Made by a program: the position numbers and the translations under genes. Under the pieces are notes generated by a model. The model searched no databases. It was given only the letters and a program-made list of their open reading frames with translations, and was not told the DNA's origin. Below are positions 12,401 through 25,085 of a stretch of 64,000 nt of DNA, in pieces. The number at the start of each line of letters is the position of its first letter. The stretch's first letter is position 1. This stretch comes from Calonectria ilicicola (lineage: Eukaryota > Ascomycota > Sordariomycetes > Hypocreales > Nectriaceae), in contig CP085831.1 in the NCBI GenBank assembly GCA_020809705.1, forward strand, positions 2,418,001 to 2,482,000, in the 5' to 3' direction.

Positions 12401-15400
12401 TCCTGGTTCGTCGCTCGGCATGACTTCAATGCTTGACTTTCCGAAAAATGTGAGATACGTCGAATGATTCTCATACTCGGAAGGTGGTCGGCCCAATGGT
12501 AAGCCATTGACTAGTAGCTTTCCGGTCAATAAATCGAAATGAACACTGGCTGTAGTACCATATTGCTCATTTTGGTTGACTCGGACTAGCCAGTTGTCTT
12601 GCGAATCAGAAAAGCTCTTCCATCCGAGCTGTGGGCGGTAGGCAGACCAACATGCCTGTATCGCACCATCTAGAGCTCTGCTATCGTCGATGAGATGAGC
12701 AGCGAGGACGGGGTGGAAGCGGTAACACAGCCTTTTCCACTGCCAAAAAAGCAAGTTTTGGGGTTTTGATTGATTTGTTCCCTCTTGAATATTAATGCAA
12801 CATTCTAAAAATATTGAAGCATTCTGATGATATTGTAAAGTGGAAAGTAAATATTCATCATCCAAGTCAAAAGAACGAACACAGATGAGAGAGGCGAAGA
12901 CTGTGTATTCTTGAAACTCAGAGCGCTGTTTTTCATCTTGAGTTAAACTAGCTTTGTCTTTAAGCAGCCGACTCCAGCTCAGTGTCGTAGACCTAGCCCG
13001 AGCAAGAAATTGCATGCAGCCATTTACAATGTTTGCATCGCTCGCAAGCGAAAGCAGCCTCTTGGCTAACGAGATGAAGATGTTGAAAGCTTCCAACGAC
13101 TGCCAATTCTTTTCGAATCTGCTAGACGCTTCCAGCAGGCCTTCTAGAAGCCTGTTCGCGAAATCAACATCTTTGAGAATGACATGGTTCTGTCTCAGAG
13201 CTTCGTCTGGAATCGACCGTCCTGCTTGATGTATACATTGAGAGATGACACAAAGCGTTTCGGCCTTTTTGAAGTTTATGGATGGTTGAAACAATTCTCT
13301 CAGTATATTCTGCCAGGACAGCCTGGAGCCAAAAGGAATCAGGCACAAATGATTGAACTCATTGGTCGACATATGATCGGGACAAATATGCTGCTGGGCA
13401 ATAACCGTATTGGGAGACAGACCATTGGGCTTCGAGGCTGGCCGGAAGAGAAACTGTTGGAGAGAAGCTGACTGGCTAGGCATTTTGTACGTACACTGCT
13501 GAGGCACATTCGGAGTTTCAGCAATCGAGCGAATGAAGCAACACTTCTGTACATCGTAATAATTGTATTCCAATGCATTGGGCATGAGTACTTCTTCCAC
13601 TGTGAAAATGGAACTGATCTCTTTGCTGTTATAATGAGTAACTGCGTATGGTTTGATTGCTGACAATGGATAAACGCGCTGGCCACTCAATGATAACTGA
13701 AAATAACGTTGGAGACCAGGATACGAAGGAAGCCCGTAATGGTGTTTTGGCCTCTGCGTGGAAGTGTAAGTCATGTCCAGGACGTTTAGTAGTAGAAATA
13801 GAGTAGTCTCGCGCCAATGGCCAAAGAATGCAGGAAGCTGGAGCTCAAAGACGGTCGATTTAGCCTTGAGCTTTTCTGATGGGAGTGGCCATTCGTGCAA
13901 GTTGATCTTGATCCGTGTGGCATCTCTGTGATAAGCACACCGAGTGCAATTGGATTTGTGTGAGTGGGTTACGGATCCATCCTTTCGATGAAGAATCTCT
14001 ACATAGTCGCAAGAGCTGTTGTCATGTAACCTCATAAGCTCCTTGTATGTCTTCATCTTCTCGATGAATTCTTGAATCTTCCGTTGTTTCTTTGCTTCGG
14101 CATCTTTCTCTATTCTTGCAAGCAAGCTCTGGTGAAGAATAGACATGTCAAAGTATCGGACAGAAAAGGATAGCTTGGAACCAAATGAGCTAAATACACA
14201 AGGCATTCCATCTTTCGCTTCTGTTATACGATTGACAAGATATCTTTCCGCTTTTTCCAATCTGACCATCTGAGATTTGAATGGTAAAAGAAGATTTTGA
14301 ACGATATCCATGGGCACACGAAGACCAAGTTCGTAGTCTCGGAGAAGGAAGCAAATGTTGACCGCTGACTTATCGCAGGCGATCCAGAGTTCGAGAATAG
14401 TAAGTATCATAATTGAAGTTCCTTCTGGATTTTCTGCGTAAATGGTTTTTGCTTCTTGATGGTATTGCATAATCAGATGGTGGATAGACCGAGAAGTGTT
14501 CGGATCAGTTAGGCGACCTTGCAACCACTGGTCTAGCTTTGTTTCAACCCAACACTCGACGGCAGCCAAGTCAAACACACCATATTCTCCCCTAATAGAG
14601 AAAGGTATGGGAATTTCATCTGGTTTAAAATCCTTCAACTGATATTGTGGCTGGAAATCGATAATGGTCGTTTCTTTGCGACGCATTCCAATGGAATGGA
14701 TAAATGCCTCCAATTCTGGCAGTGCCGTCAGAGTATCTTGGCTAAAGTTGAGATTCCGTAAGCGAGCAAAGGGTAAATTGGGTGAACAGTGCGCCTGTAT
14801 AGACTTCCATCTCTCGGAAAGAAGTCCATTTGTAGAAGAAATGACCTGGTGGACATAATCGCGGACAGAATCATGGACTCCATGGCCGAGTTTCCGTAGT
14901 CGACGTGAAATTTTGCTTGTCATGATGGAAAAATGGTCGCTCTCCAGATCTTTGTTTTGACTTTCCTCTAGTATTCTTGCCATATTGAACACCATAAACT
15001 CCTTGTATAAGTCTATAGGAGATTGAGTGCTGTCATCCGCCAAGGCGGCTTTAGAACGGCCAAAGGTAAGCTGGAGCACAACTCGAACCAGTAGCCATAC
15101 GGACGACCTATGCCAAGCCTTTTCCGCATTCTTGTGAAGCACTTCTTCTCGCGTGTTTTTCCAGACGACGGGTACCTTCTGCGGAGTTCCGGATGATCCC
15201 AACAAAAATGCAGAGAGCAGTCCAGTCACCAGTTTGGGATCAATTGTGTCTCTTGTTTCAGTTTGGTGGTGGCCCATTTTCTTGGATTTTGGTAGCGTAC
15301 AAGCAGCTACTTGATGGCTCAGCTTGGAAATCGTGACGGTTAGGGTCTCCTGGAAGGATGCATCCCGACAAATGGATGCATTAATAGAAATAGCATGACC

Positions 15401-15938
15401 CGGGAATCGGCGCTGCAGGCGCCCCTTTGCTTGGATTACCGCTTCGTTGAGCGGCGAAAGTTCGAACAGCTCAAAGTGGATGCATTGGTCAACCTTGGAT
15501 ATGAGAATACCAGCGTTCTGGGCACTGACGTGAAGCGGTATACATCCTCCTATGCATCGAGTTAGTGATGAATCACCCTTTCTTGCCGGAAAGCATACCT
15601 TTGTCGCATAAATTCTGCAGTTTGGCTTTCAGAACACTCTGTTGGATAACCAGGCCCTCCTGGCCAACTTGGTGGATATCAATAAAGTTTCTGAGTAGGG
15701 CAATTGATGTCTCTATATGAATTTGTATATCAGACGCAACAAGACTTTTATAGACCACTAGGCTATCTAAAGTTCTTTCCAGTAAAGCGGTAACCTGCAA
15801 GGGGCTGTAGTCGTCTCCTTGTGGAAGTCGAGGGGGGAGGAAGATGTGATTCAGGGTGTAAAGGCGTTCCTTGCAAGTGATTACATTATGATTTCGTGCA
15901 AGTGAGTCCATGGTGTACCAATCGAATAACTCTTCCAT
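6434..15938 (-). CDS. giant DUF6606-DUF3638-DUF3645 helicase-like protein
   Basis: A very large protein of about 3151 residues made from two exons, 15938-15599 and 15549-6434, joined in phase across a 49-base intron (GTATGC...CATAG). The first exon supplies the family's N-terminal signature (LNHIFLPPRLPQGDD, residues about 29-43); the second continues PLHVSAQNAGILISK and FELSPLNEAVI, so the intron is well supported. Helicase-like motifs are visible: a P-loop variant MGEGKSSV around residue 2112, VDESDENF near 2236, LDEAHTRGIDL near 2694, and an arginine-rich QACMRMRKLGHGQ near 2723. The stretch PSARSEFSHPDVIIILTSLSYY belongs to the DUF3645 part. Automatic pipelines often call this family ubiquitinyl hydrolase; I see no OTU-type cysteine/histidine pattern that proves this. 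The cellular role is unknown. The gene is intact, with no frameshift. Confidence 0.88.
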
Positions 15939-18613
15939 TGGTTTAGTCGCTTTGAATAATCTAATTCAAAGGTATGGGCAGCAAGCAGTTAGCGCGTGCC
16001 TAGCGGAGGAGGATGCAAGCTGATGCTGTCGGTGATAAGAAAGGCGATTATGTCTGACTGGGAGTGGATTGCAAAATAAAACCTAATGAATGATGCGATT
16101 TTTTAAAACGCGGACCGGGTTGGCGGAGATCAGATGTAGAGGGAAAGACGATAGGAATAGAGTTCAAATAATGGTGGTCATCTCAAAGAGGAGACAGAAG
16201 GGTCCGGGGCCTTTATGAACCCTGATGAAGACAGAACAGAGTTTTAGGCAGACAACAAGTTGTGTGTTATTCATTTTTCGATTTGGTCCTATGGTGAATC
16301 ACTGATGACGAATGGGACGTGTTTCTTCCGCCCGATGATACAACCGCAAGATACGACCCTCCGCTGCTTGATACCAAAAAAAGAAAAGAACGGTCCAACC
16401 AACCTGAGCTTTCTCTGAGTTAGCGAATGAAACATCTTGCACGTGCTTCGACCGCTGCGGGAGGCCAACCACGGTCAGCTCGCTAGTGACCAACATCTGA
16501 TCTAACGGCCGAGATTGGACCATCTGCTCATGCCCCCACAAGTACTTTTTCCAATTCATTTTTCTTCAATGCATCTTTGTTGTTGTAGGGACAAGGGAGG
16601 CTTCTGGTCGTAATTTTCCTTTGGTGGTGGATTCTTGGTACACTTCGCCTCCCTATCACACCAAAATTGGAACGTCGCAACAGGTGGTTGCTCAAATTAA
16701 ATTTGAACCAAAGTGAGGCCCAACCATGACCATCAAGGACAAAAATAATTTCAGATTCTCCAAAATATTTCTTTTTCTGTCGACATAGCTGTCGTTAAGT
16801 TTCCCAGATGAATGGGACCCGCAAACTAGTCACCAGCGGCATCATGTCATTGATTGCCAGTCTGACTACTACTTCTCCCCAAAAGGCAGGTCAACTAAAT
16901 ACTGTTAGTAAAATTACCATGCGGACACAGTCATTTTGCCAATCAAGAACCGCGCGCGTATTCCTATCAAATCAAAACAGCGCCTTGCCACGCGCACAAA
17001 GAGATATTCCGCTACGATGACTAAGGAAAATCCAAATAGAAAACCTTAAAATAAATACCATGATTCATTTACAAGATCTTTCTTTCTTCATTTCTTTTCA
17101 ACAGTTATGGCCAAGTAGCTTCACATGTGCACGTCGCAAGATTAGATCAAAATTCCCTTTAGGTTGGACAGGTCACAGGTAAAAGAGAACAGTGGTCTCA
17201 GTAAAAGATTCTGGACAGACATAGAGTGGGCTGCCGCGATATTTCGATTTACCTTAAAATATAACAAACGAAGATGCCGAATAATTCAGTCACAGTTTGT
17301 GTAGGATTTGACAACCTAGAAATAACATGGACTGCTCGCATTTCTCAGGGCTATTCAGATACCGCCGTCTGGCTCTACCCATCATCGTATAAATGAACGT
17401 CGACTCGACCATGAGCTCATGTATTAGCGTGAATTGCCTGCGGTAATTGGTCACTGGGGGGATTGTGGCGATCAATGCCAAAGATAAGGTGGGGCTTCAG
17501 CCTCATGGTGGAAATCTGGACGAGAAGGTTCCTAACCGCCAAGTTGACTTTACCTCGAACTTTCGTCGATGAAAATTCCTTCCCTTGGCTGGCAAGGCCC
17601 ATCTACAAGAAGCACCACGAAAACTTGATATGAAAGCTTGGACAAATATTTCAGTAATTATTGTGCAAAAATATTCTGCCCAAAATTTTAAATGGCCAGC
17701 ATTTACTGTAGCGTTGGTCCACATGCGTGAGAGGAGCAGAGGCAAGCTTGGAGGTGATATTCGAATAAAACCAAAACCCAGTGAACGCTAAAGCCTACAT
17801 TTTAAGAATGGTCTGATTCAGTAGTACCACGTGCTTAAAAGTCACCATCCGGAGCTCCTGCCGAATGCGTTTAGAGTCAGAGCTTGTTGGTAGCCTTGTG
17901 GGGGGAGGCGTAGCGGCGTGCAAATCCCTTAGAGCATCCCCTTTTCTGTATACGTGGAACTGATTTCGGCTGTCTGGGCTTCACTTCAGCCCGGGGTGCG
18001 AGCCAAGATCTATTGAAATAAATAATAATCGGACAACCTTACTTCATAAGTAATCTTGGTCACAGGTGCGAGAGTATGGTTGATTGACGCCGTATCACCA
18101 CTAATACCAACTTCTACAGGTGGTCAATTCAGGGATAGTTGATGCCGTATAATTCAACCCGGTGTGGTTGGCCATGGCCCCTTTTTGTAGAGTCCCTGTG
18201 GCTTCACGCATTTAAGGAAATAACGGGCCATAATACTGAAAAGGAGCTGAAGGGAGAGTGCCTAACTAAGAAAACGCGCAGATGAAATGGTTTTAAACAT
18301 GCCAACTACGAAACGGACCCGCTAACTAAATCCGTTTGGACCAATTATCAAAGCAAAAACTTGGTCTTAAAACCAACGAACCCAACTGACCAAAACAACT
18401 AACTAGGTTATACTAGTTTAGGCCAGATGCGGATTGTGGCCGAATTTGAGTCTCGACCTCAACTCTATTCCTGTTGAGGCTGCTGGTCTAACCGACGAGT
18501 CATTGCCTAATCAAAGAGATTTCAAAACACAAGTCAGTAATGGATTTAAAGAGGATCAACAGTAAAAGGTACCGGGGAGTGATGCCAGCCTTCTTTCTTC
18601 AACAGTCTGCACC
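15939..18613. other. long intergenic region upstream of the giant gene and GH115 gene
   Basis: The two flanking genes are divergent, so this 2.7-kb stretch holds both promoters. Open frames (16299-16559, 16808-17020, 17290-17745) show no protein character. I looked for a GGCTAA-type xylanase-regulator site near the GH115 gene and did not find a clear one. Confidence 0.5.
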
Positions 18614-21600
18614 ATGTTCTCGCCGGGCTCTTCGTCGTGGTGCCACAGGCTGATCCAGATATTGTTGCTTGTGCAGCTTGCAGCTTGCGACATTCTGTCA
18701 TTTTCCAGTGGGACCAACTCCAAACTCGTCAAAATAGCTGGAAGGACATCACCGGGCGTCAAGATCATTGTTTCCAAAAATGACTATCCCGGAGTTACTC
18801 GTGCCGCCGGAGATCTCGCCCTCGATTTCGGGCGTTCAATTGGTGTTAATGGCTCGGTGTTAATCGCCAGTAATACTGCGCAGAGTGGTGGTTCTAGCTT
18901 TGTGATTGTCGGCACGATTGGAAAATCAACTGTGATTGATGGTCTCGTGAGCCAGAACAAACTGAATGTGGCTAGTATCAAGGGCAAATGGGAGTCGTAC
19001 GTACAACAGGTCGTTCAGAATCCAATCGCAGGAGTCTCTTCAGCGCTTGTTATTGCGGGCAGCGACAAACGCGGTTCTATTTACGGAATCTACGACATTT
19101 CCGAGTCACTGGGAGTTTCTCCCTGGTATTGGTGGGCCGATGTTCCACCAAGACAACATGACGTTGTCTACGTTGATCCGACACAGTCCAAGACTCAAGG
19201 GCCGCCATCCGTAAAATACCGCGGAATATTCATAAATGATGAATGGGAACTTATTGCATGGTCCAAGAACAGATTTCCCCAAAGCCCGCGAGGTACCTTT
19301 TTTACAAGCCAGTTTTATGGGCTCGTTTTCGAACTTATTCTTCGTCTCAAGGGGAATTATATCTGGCCAGGAATGAAGAGCACGGAGGCTTACTATATCG
19401 ACGACCCTGCCAATGGACAGCTAGCTGACGCGTATGGAATTTTCATGGGCACAAGTCATCATGAGCCCATGGCACGAGCATACCGAGAGCAAGTGGAAGA
19501 CCTTACAGGACCTTGGGACTGGGGCTTGAATAGGGACAACGTTACGGCTTTCATGAAAAAGGGCGTCGAGAGATCAAAGAATTGGGAAACCATGTATACC
19601 ATGGCTATGCGAGGCCCAGGCGAAGACGCCCCATCAAAAACACTCGATGCGGCGGCAATCCAGGACCTTGTCAATGTACAACAAGGTCTGCTTGCGAACG
19701 CCACCGGGAAGAATTTACGAAATATCCCTCAAGTATGGGCGTTGTATAAGGTTTGCAAACTCTAATATCATCATCACCACAGTCATTTCAGACATCTAAT
19801 GGTTTTAAATAGGAGGTTGGCAAGTACTGGGAGGCGGGTATGAACGTTTCCGACGCTGTTACTTTGCTGTGGACAGACGATAACTTTGGCAACATACAGC
19901 GTATGCCTCTGGCTAATGAAACCTCTCGGTTTGCTGGTTCTGGTATCTACTACCATTTTGGCTACGTCGGGTTTCCAAGAACATATGAATGGACCAGCCC
20001 AGCCCAGTTCGTCAAGACTTGGGAACAGATGCATCTCGCATACCAAAAGCAGGCTAGGCAGATTTGGATTTGCAACGTCCAAGATATCAAAGGCTTTGTA
20101 AGTTTCACCGAAACGTCTTCTCTCAAGCTGACTGGTATAATTAACACTTTCAATCCAGGAGATCCCCATGACGCATTTCTTAGACATGGCCTACGACATG
20201 ACCAAGTACCAAACTCCACAAAGCACATCGGACTGGCTTATGCGATGGTCTAGCAAGCAGTTCTATAATGCACAAGGCAACGTGACTGAAATCTTCAACA
20301 CCTACGGAAGACTTATTCTGCGGAGAAAGTACGAAACCTTGAACATGGATCCCTTTGTCTGGAGCACGGTCAACTATGACGAGGCCACCCGTGTCCTCGC
20401 AGAGTGGGAGAACCTTGTCACGTTAGTCGACAACACATACAAACTGCTGGGCCCCCACACCAAAATCGCCTTCTTCGCACTTGTAGTTTATCCCATCAAG
20501 GCTGGCAAGTCTGTTATTGAACTTGCTATCAAAAATGAATTGGGAAAGCTCTACAAGAGCCAAGGGAGGACCAGCACAAACCTCCTCGCAGCGCAAGCTC
20601 GTGCTGCATTCGCAAATGATGCATCAATGACGACAACATACAATTCCCAGCTAGGTGGCAAATGGAACAGAGCCATGGCTCACCCCCATATTGGCTACAC
20701 CAGCTGGCTCGCTCCTCCCAGGAATATCATGCCAAACCTATCGTATGTGAGTGACAGCGACGCCCCCAAGGGGACATTGATGGGAGTTGCGGTCCAAGGT
20801 TCCAGTCTTTCATCAATTCAAGCAAAGGGGGGCCTTACTATGATACCTATGAACCCCTACATGCCCAAGGTGGAACAACGATATCTCGACGTTTTTACGA
20901 CCAACAATGGGACCTTTGATTACCAGATCAAGTCTAATGCATCTTATGTCACCATGTCTAATGCAGCTGGTGCATTATCAGCCCCGGGCAGCAGTTCGGA
21001 CGCTCGCTCAGTCATCTCGGTGGACTGGAAGCAAGCTCCCGCGGGTCTCAGCTATGTTCAATTCAAGGTGACTCGCACCGACTCTTCTAGTAGTAATGAA
21101 TCGGTGACGGTTCTGCTGCCACTCAACAAAACCACTGTACCATCGGGCTTCACTGGTTTTGTAGAGTCAAATGGTGTGGTATCCATGGAAGCAGAACACT
21201 ACTCACAGAAAGAGACAAAAAATGGTATTTCATATACTACTATACCTTATTACGGTAGGACATTATCCGGTGTCAAACTCTGGCCTGTGACAGCTCCTTC
21301 ACAATCATCAGCCACCGGCCCACAACTTCTGTACAACTTCCTTACTTTCAACGACGTAGCGAATGCCACTCTCACCATAAATCTAGGAGGGTCTCTGGAG
21401 CATGATCCTACTAGGCCGTTGAAGTTAGCTTGGGCGGTGGATGATGGACAAATGGTGACGCAGCGTGTTTTCCGATATTATCAAGCAGGGACGCTGCCAC
21501 CAGGCTGGACTAATGCAGCCCTTAACTCCGTGTGGACCGTCACAGCCAACCTGCTAGTTAGAAAGGGCCAACATACACTGAAGTTGGCGTTGTTGGAGCT

Positions 21601-21736
21601 AGGAGTCCTGATGGAGAAAATCATCCTCGATCTAGGGGGACTGAAGCCTTGTGGCTTGGGCCCACCAGAAAGCGCATTCGTGAATGCCACTTCGGTGAAG
21701 CGACATCTGCAATCTCATCTCAACCACCATTCTTAA
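18614..21736 (+). CDS. secreted GH115 xylan alpha-glucuronidase
   Basis: A glycoside hydrolase family 115 enzyme of about 999 residues, which removes 4-O-methyl-glucuronic acid side chains from xylan outside the cell. Three exons (18614-19750, 19813-20097, 20159-21736) join in phase at GTTTGC...AATAG and GTAAGT...TCCAG. An N-terminal hydrophobic segment (residues about 12-25) is a secretion signal. The family core is easy to see: GSDKRGSIYGIYDISE, SPWYWWADVPP, RGIFINDEW, LILRLKGNYIWPGM, MGTSHHEPM, TLLWTDDNFGN, HFGYVGFPRTYEW and HFLDMAYDMTKYQ. The C-terminal part (from about residue 640) is the beta-rich accessory region including VSMEAEHYS. Length and motif order match full-length family members, so the enzyme is probably active. 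It ends 709 bases before the convergent GH16 gene; both act on plant or fungal cell-wall glycans. Confidence 0.93.
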
Positions 21737-22444
21737 TCTTAATCAAGAGGAATTTAGGTGGAAAACAAGTTGTTAAAGTTCAATGCAATTATTCTATTTA
21801 AATTCGTAAGTCTCAAAAATAGGACAAAGAGGTACATAGCTTTCTTAATTCAAGTATTATGGTTCCTTGATTTACTATTAGCATCTGCAACACACAAAAT
21901 TGCTGTTCCTGATTCAGTCGGTGCTCCTAGCTCGGCCTCCGCACATCGGAGATACCGGTGGCGCACGCTAGAGAATCTTTACGGTAGCTGCATTAGCCGC
22001 CTTCGCTTCTATCTTTGAGGGCACTGCTTGTGCACCGCCACCCAGAACGTCTCCATCCTCTGCAAAACGAGCGTTTATTGTTAGTAATTTTGGATACTAA
22101 TGGAAATGGCATTTAACAACACAGAAATCGACTTGACGGTCTTCAGAGGCGCGATTCTAAGACACGACCTAAGTGGGTCTGCTACAAGACGTGGGAGCAC
22201 AAAATTATCGCTCGGCACTTGCATTGAGAAAAAGCAAGTAAGCATAAACAAATGGATATCGGGTGGAGCAAATTGATAAGGACAACCGAATTCTCTATTT
22301 ATGTAAAAATATACTGAAGCGAACCAAGACTAAAATATGCAACAAACCAAAGCCATCCCAGAGCCTGTCTAAAACTGCACGCTATGAAGACCCGAAATAA
22401 CTCTCACATCCAACAGCGCAACCATTCCAGAATATAATCTTCCG
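21737..22444. other. intergenic region between convergent GH115 and GH16 genes
   Basis: This is shared 3' flanking sequence of two convergent genes, AT-rich in places. I see no gene; the open frame at 21758-22018 has no recognisable character. Confidence 0.5.
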
Positions 22445-23311
22445 CTAATTGGACTGGTACACGGCAAAATACTTGATTCTCATGGATCCTTCAAATCCAT
22501 CAACCGTGGCGTCGGTAGCGAGGCCGCCATAGCTATCGGGGTTCTTTCCAAGAGCGAGGTTGAAAATGGCAAAGTAGGGGCTCTGAGCCAAAATCTTCCA
22601 GTCATTGAAGTTTCCAATCTGAGCACCAGTGACGCTGAAGAATTGCTTCTTGTCCATGGACATGGACAAGCTCTGCTTCTTCCAATCATCGCTTCGCCTG
22701 TCCACCTTCAAGGTCCAGGTGTGGTAGCCAGCTCCGAAGTTGATACTCCCAGAGTGGTCACCGTTATCTTGACCGTTGGGCCTGGCGTAGTGCAGCGTGC
22801 CCTGATTTCGACCGCTCATCTTGTCAGTTGCCTCGAAAATGTCCCACTCGCCACACTTGGGCCAATCGGTGCCTTGGCGGCTGGATTGTCCCTTGGCCCA
22901 GAATGCGGGCCACATGCCAGCATACTTGGGCGGGCTGCCAGTAAAGTCGGGGACCATAAGTTCGCTCTGGAAAATCATTTGCTTGCCTGCAGGACACGTC
23001 CAAGATCCCTTGGTCTCCACGCGAGCAGATGTCCAGTATGTGCCCAGAGAGCCCTTTCCCTTCTTGGGAACAATGTACAACTGGCCATCGCCAGACAAGT
23101 GTGCGTTGCTTGCATATTCTGTGTAAATTTGTTGTTGCTGAAGGCTTTCGGCAGGTTTCGGCGTGACTTGATTCCATTTGGACATGTCTACCACATCACC
23201 TTTGAGGCCGTTGAAATCATCAGAAAAGATCGTTTTGTAGCCACTAATCTGCGGGATAGCGGCGGATGCTGTAGACAGCAGCAGACATAGGGTTGCAACA
23301 TTGGCAAACAT
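22445..23311 (-). CDS. secreted GH16 endo-beta-1,3(4)-glucanase
   Basis: A 288-residue single-exon glycoside hydrolase of family 16. The protein begins with a clear secretion signal (MFANVATLCLLLSTASAA), then a beta-jelly-roll domain. The catalytic signature GEWDIFEA is intact: E155 as nucleophile, D157 as helper and E160 as acid/base, in the E-x-D-x-x-E pattern. Substrate-cleft aromatics are present in MWPAFWAKG and YHTWTLKVD. Family members of this short form cut beta-1,3 or mixed-linkage glucans in plant or fungal walls, for nutrition, wall remodelling or mycoparasitism; which one applies here cannot be read. A TATAAA element lies 115 bases upstream. There is no carbohydrate-binding module and no GPI signal. 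Confidence 0.93.
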   Translation of the reverse strand: MFANVATLCLLLSTASAAIPQISGYKTIFSDDFNGLKGDVVDMSKWNQVTPKPAESLQQQQIYTEYASNAHLSGDGQLYIVPKKGKGSLGTYWTSARVETKGSWTCPAGKQMIFQSELMVPDFTGSPPKYAGMWPAFWAKGQSSRQGTDWPKCGEWDIFEATDKMSGRNQGTLHYARPNGQDNGDHSGSINFGAGYHTWTLKVDRRSDDWKKQSLSMSMDKKQFFSVTGAQIGNFNDWKILAQSPYFAIFNLALGKNPDSYGGLATDATVDGFEGSMRIKYFAVYQSN

Positions 23312-25085
23312 TGCTGCGATGCGAAACCGAGGTTACTGTTGTTGTAGAAAAGAGTTGTTTCTATGAAGCTTTTTGCTGATGGCGATGAGGATGATTCTTC
23401 ACTTCAACCAGATAACGGCTTCCTCTTTATACATGACCTATTGAGCATATTTTAGGGTATAACAGTCCCTCAACTCGTTGGTTTACCCAATTTCAGCCAT
23501 GGTGAAGCTTCGTGCGTTCAGTCCAATACGAGCTGACAGCATCGCCCCACCCATTTTTTATCCTCTCCAAAATTACCGCCAGTCAAGAGCCAATTGATGG
23601 CCATGCCCACAGTCATAAGCGGCGACCAATCTTCGCATATTTTTACCCAAGCGTCCCACCCTCATTGGTCAAATAGGCGACATTCTGGGGTCTTCCACAT
23701 AGCTTGGATGCAGCCTAGTCAGTAGCTTGTATCAGAAGTGCCGATATCCAGAATCCTGGCCTCAGCTGAAAACGCCGCCACCGGATGAATGACGGGTTTT
23801 GAGAGAAGTTGAGAGGCCCAGCTGGTGGCTGCATGGCCTCAATCACACCTTGCGCAGCCATTAACGCTTCCAGAAACATCGGCCCGCAGCCATGAGCCTT
23901 GAACCTGAGCCTAAGCTTGAGCTGGAGATGCTATTTTTGGCCATCGGCATCCAAAAGTTTTACTCGGGAAGGATTCTGGTCAGTAGAGATGCCCGAAATT
24001 TGATCATGTGGCCCCATTCACGCTTTTCCCGTTTCTGTTTAGTTCCACTACATAAGGCTGGCTTTTGCGCACCCTGCAGCTATTTAACCGTGGGGGGCCC
24101 TGAGCCACCACTTTTTCTTGCTATGCTATCCGATGTCGCGGGCCTGTATAATTAGGGTAAATCTTGTCTTTTTTTTGTCTAGCACGCGACTTCAACATCT
24201 CGTCAGCGGGCTCCAGAACGTCGCAGGATCAATTAGTCTGTGTTGGACCACGATGAAACAGCCGTAGGTTTCTTCGTTCGGGGTCCTACATCTTGTTATC
24301 TCGTACCACATGATACCCGGGTGGAACCATATCGAGCTCGAGCTAACTAAAGAAACCTAACCGTGAAAGAATAGCTGAAAATTGGTTATGATCCACTGAT
24401 CTCAAGTTGGGCATAGTGATCTGACTTTACAAGCCGAGGTACATTTCACCACATAGCATCATGTGCCGCTGGATAATGAATCAACTACCCGGCAGTAGCA
24501 TCCCCCCGTGGCAGCATAATTATAGGTGATGATTAACTTTTTAACGAGCACTAACAATATCCGTACAAGTCTAATTACCCTATAGCAAATATTGAAGATT
24601 AGATATCGGATCTTTTGGGAAACGATTTTGCACATTATCTAAAAGGGGAAAGAGCCAACTAATGCATATGATCAACTAACTAGTGGTCAGAGATATGAGG
24701 GAGATCAGCTTTTCAGGTGATCCAAGTCATGCATAAATTTATTCGCCTCCAGATGAAACGATTTTGGTGCCAACATAATGTTCCACAAACACAAAACCAT
24801 CGTTTTCTTTTTACTTTATTGATCTACGGGACTGTTCCTGATGCTAAGCCTGCATTGAATCCTGCTCACCTTTTCTCATTTAGGCCTGTTAATTAACATG
24901 GGCCTGGAAGGTATGCTGAAGTTTGGGTTCGGTCTTTTGTCGTTTCTCATAAAACTCCATGCTTTTGTTTATCATCTCGCTATAATATATTTCCTATAGT
25001 ATGGCCAAAAACAAAATTATTCTGTATCAAGTTAACAGGCCAGATATAAAATAGGATGCTTGATTGCTTCCATGAATGTTCTCTC
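23312..25085. other. intergenic region left of the NACHT relic
   Basis: Apart from the GH16 promoter at its left end I see no gene. The open frame 23892-24155 has no recognisable character. The right part (24500-25080) is AT-rich. Confidence 0.5.
23426..23431 (-). promoter_or_regulatory. TATA box of the GH16 gene
   Basis: The minus strand reads GTATAAAGAGG here, 115 bases before the GH16 start codon. Confidence 0.5.

Noticed and set aside
22643..23290. 215-codon open frame on the plus strand opposite the GH16 gene
   Set aside because: It is the antisense shadow of a confident GH16 coding sequence; its composition is that of a reversed reading frame and it has no recognisable domain.
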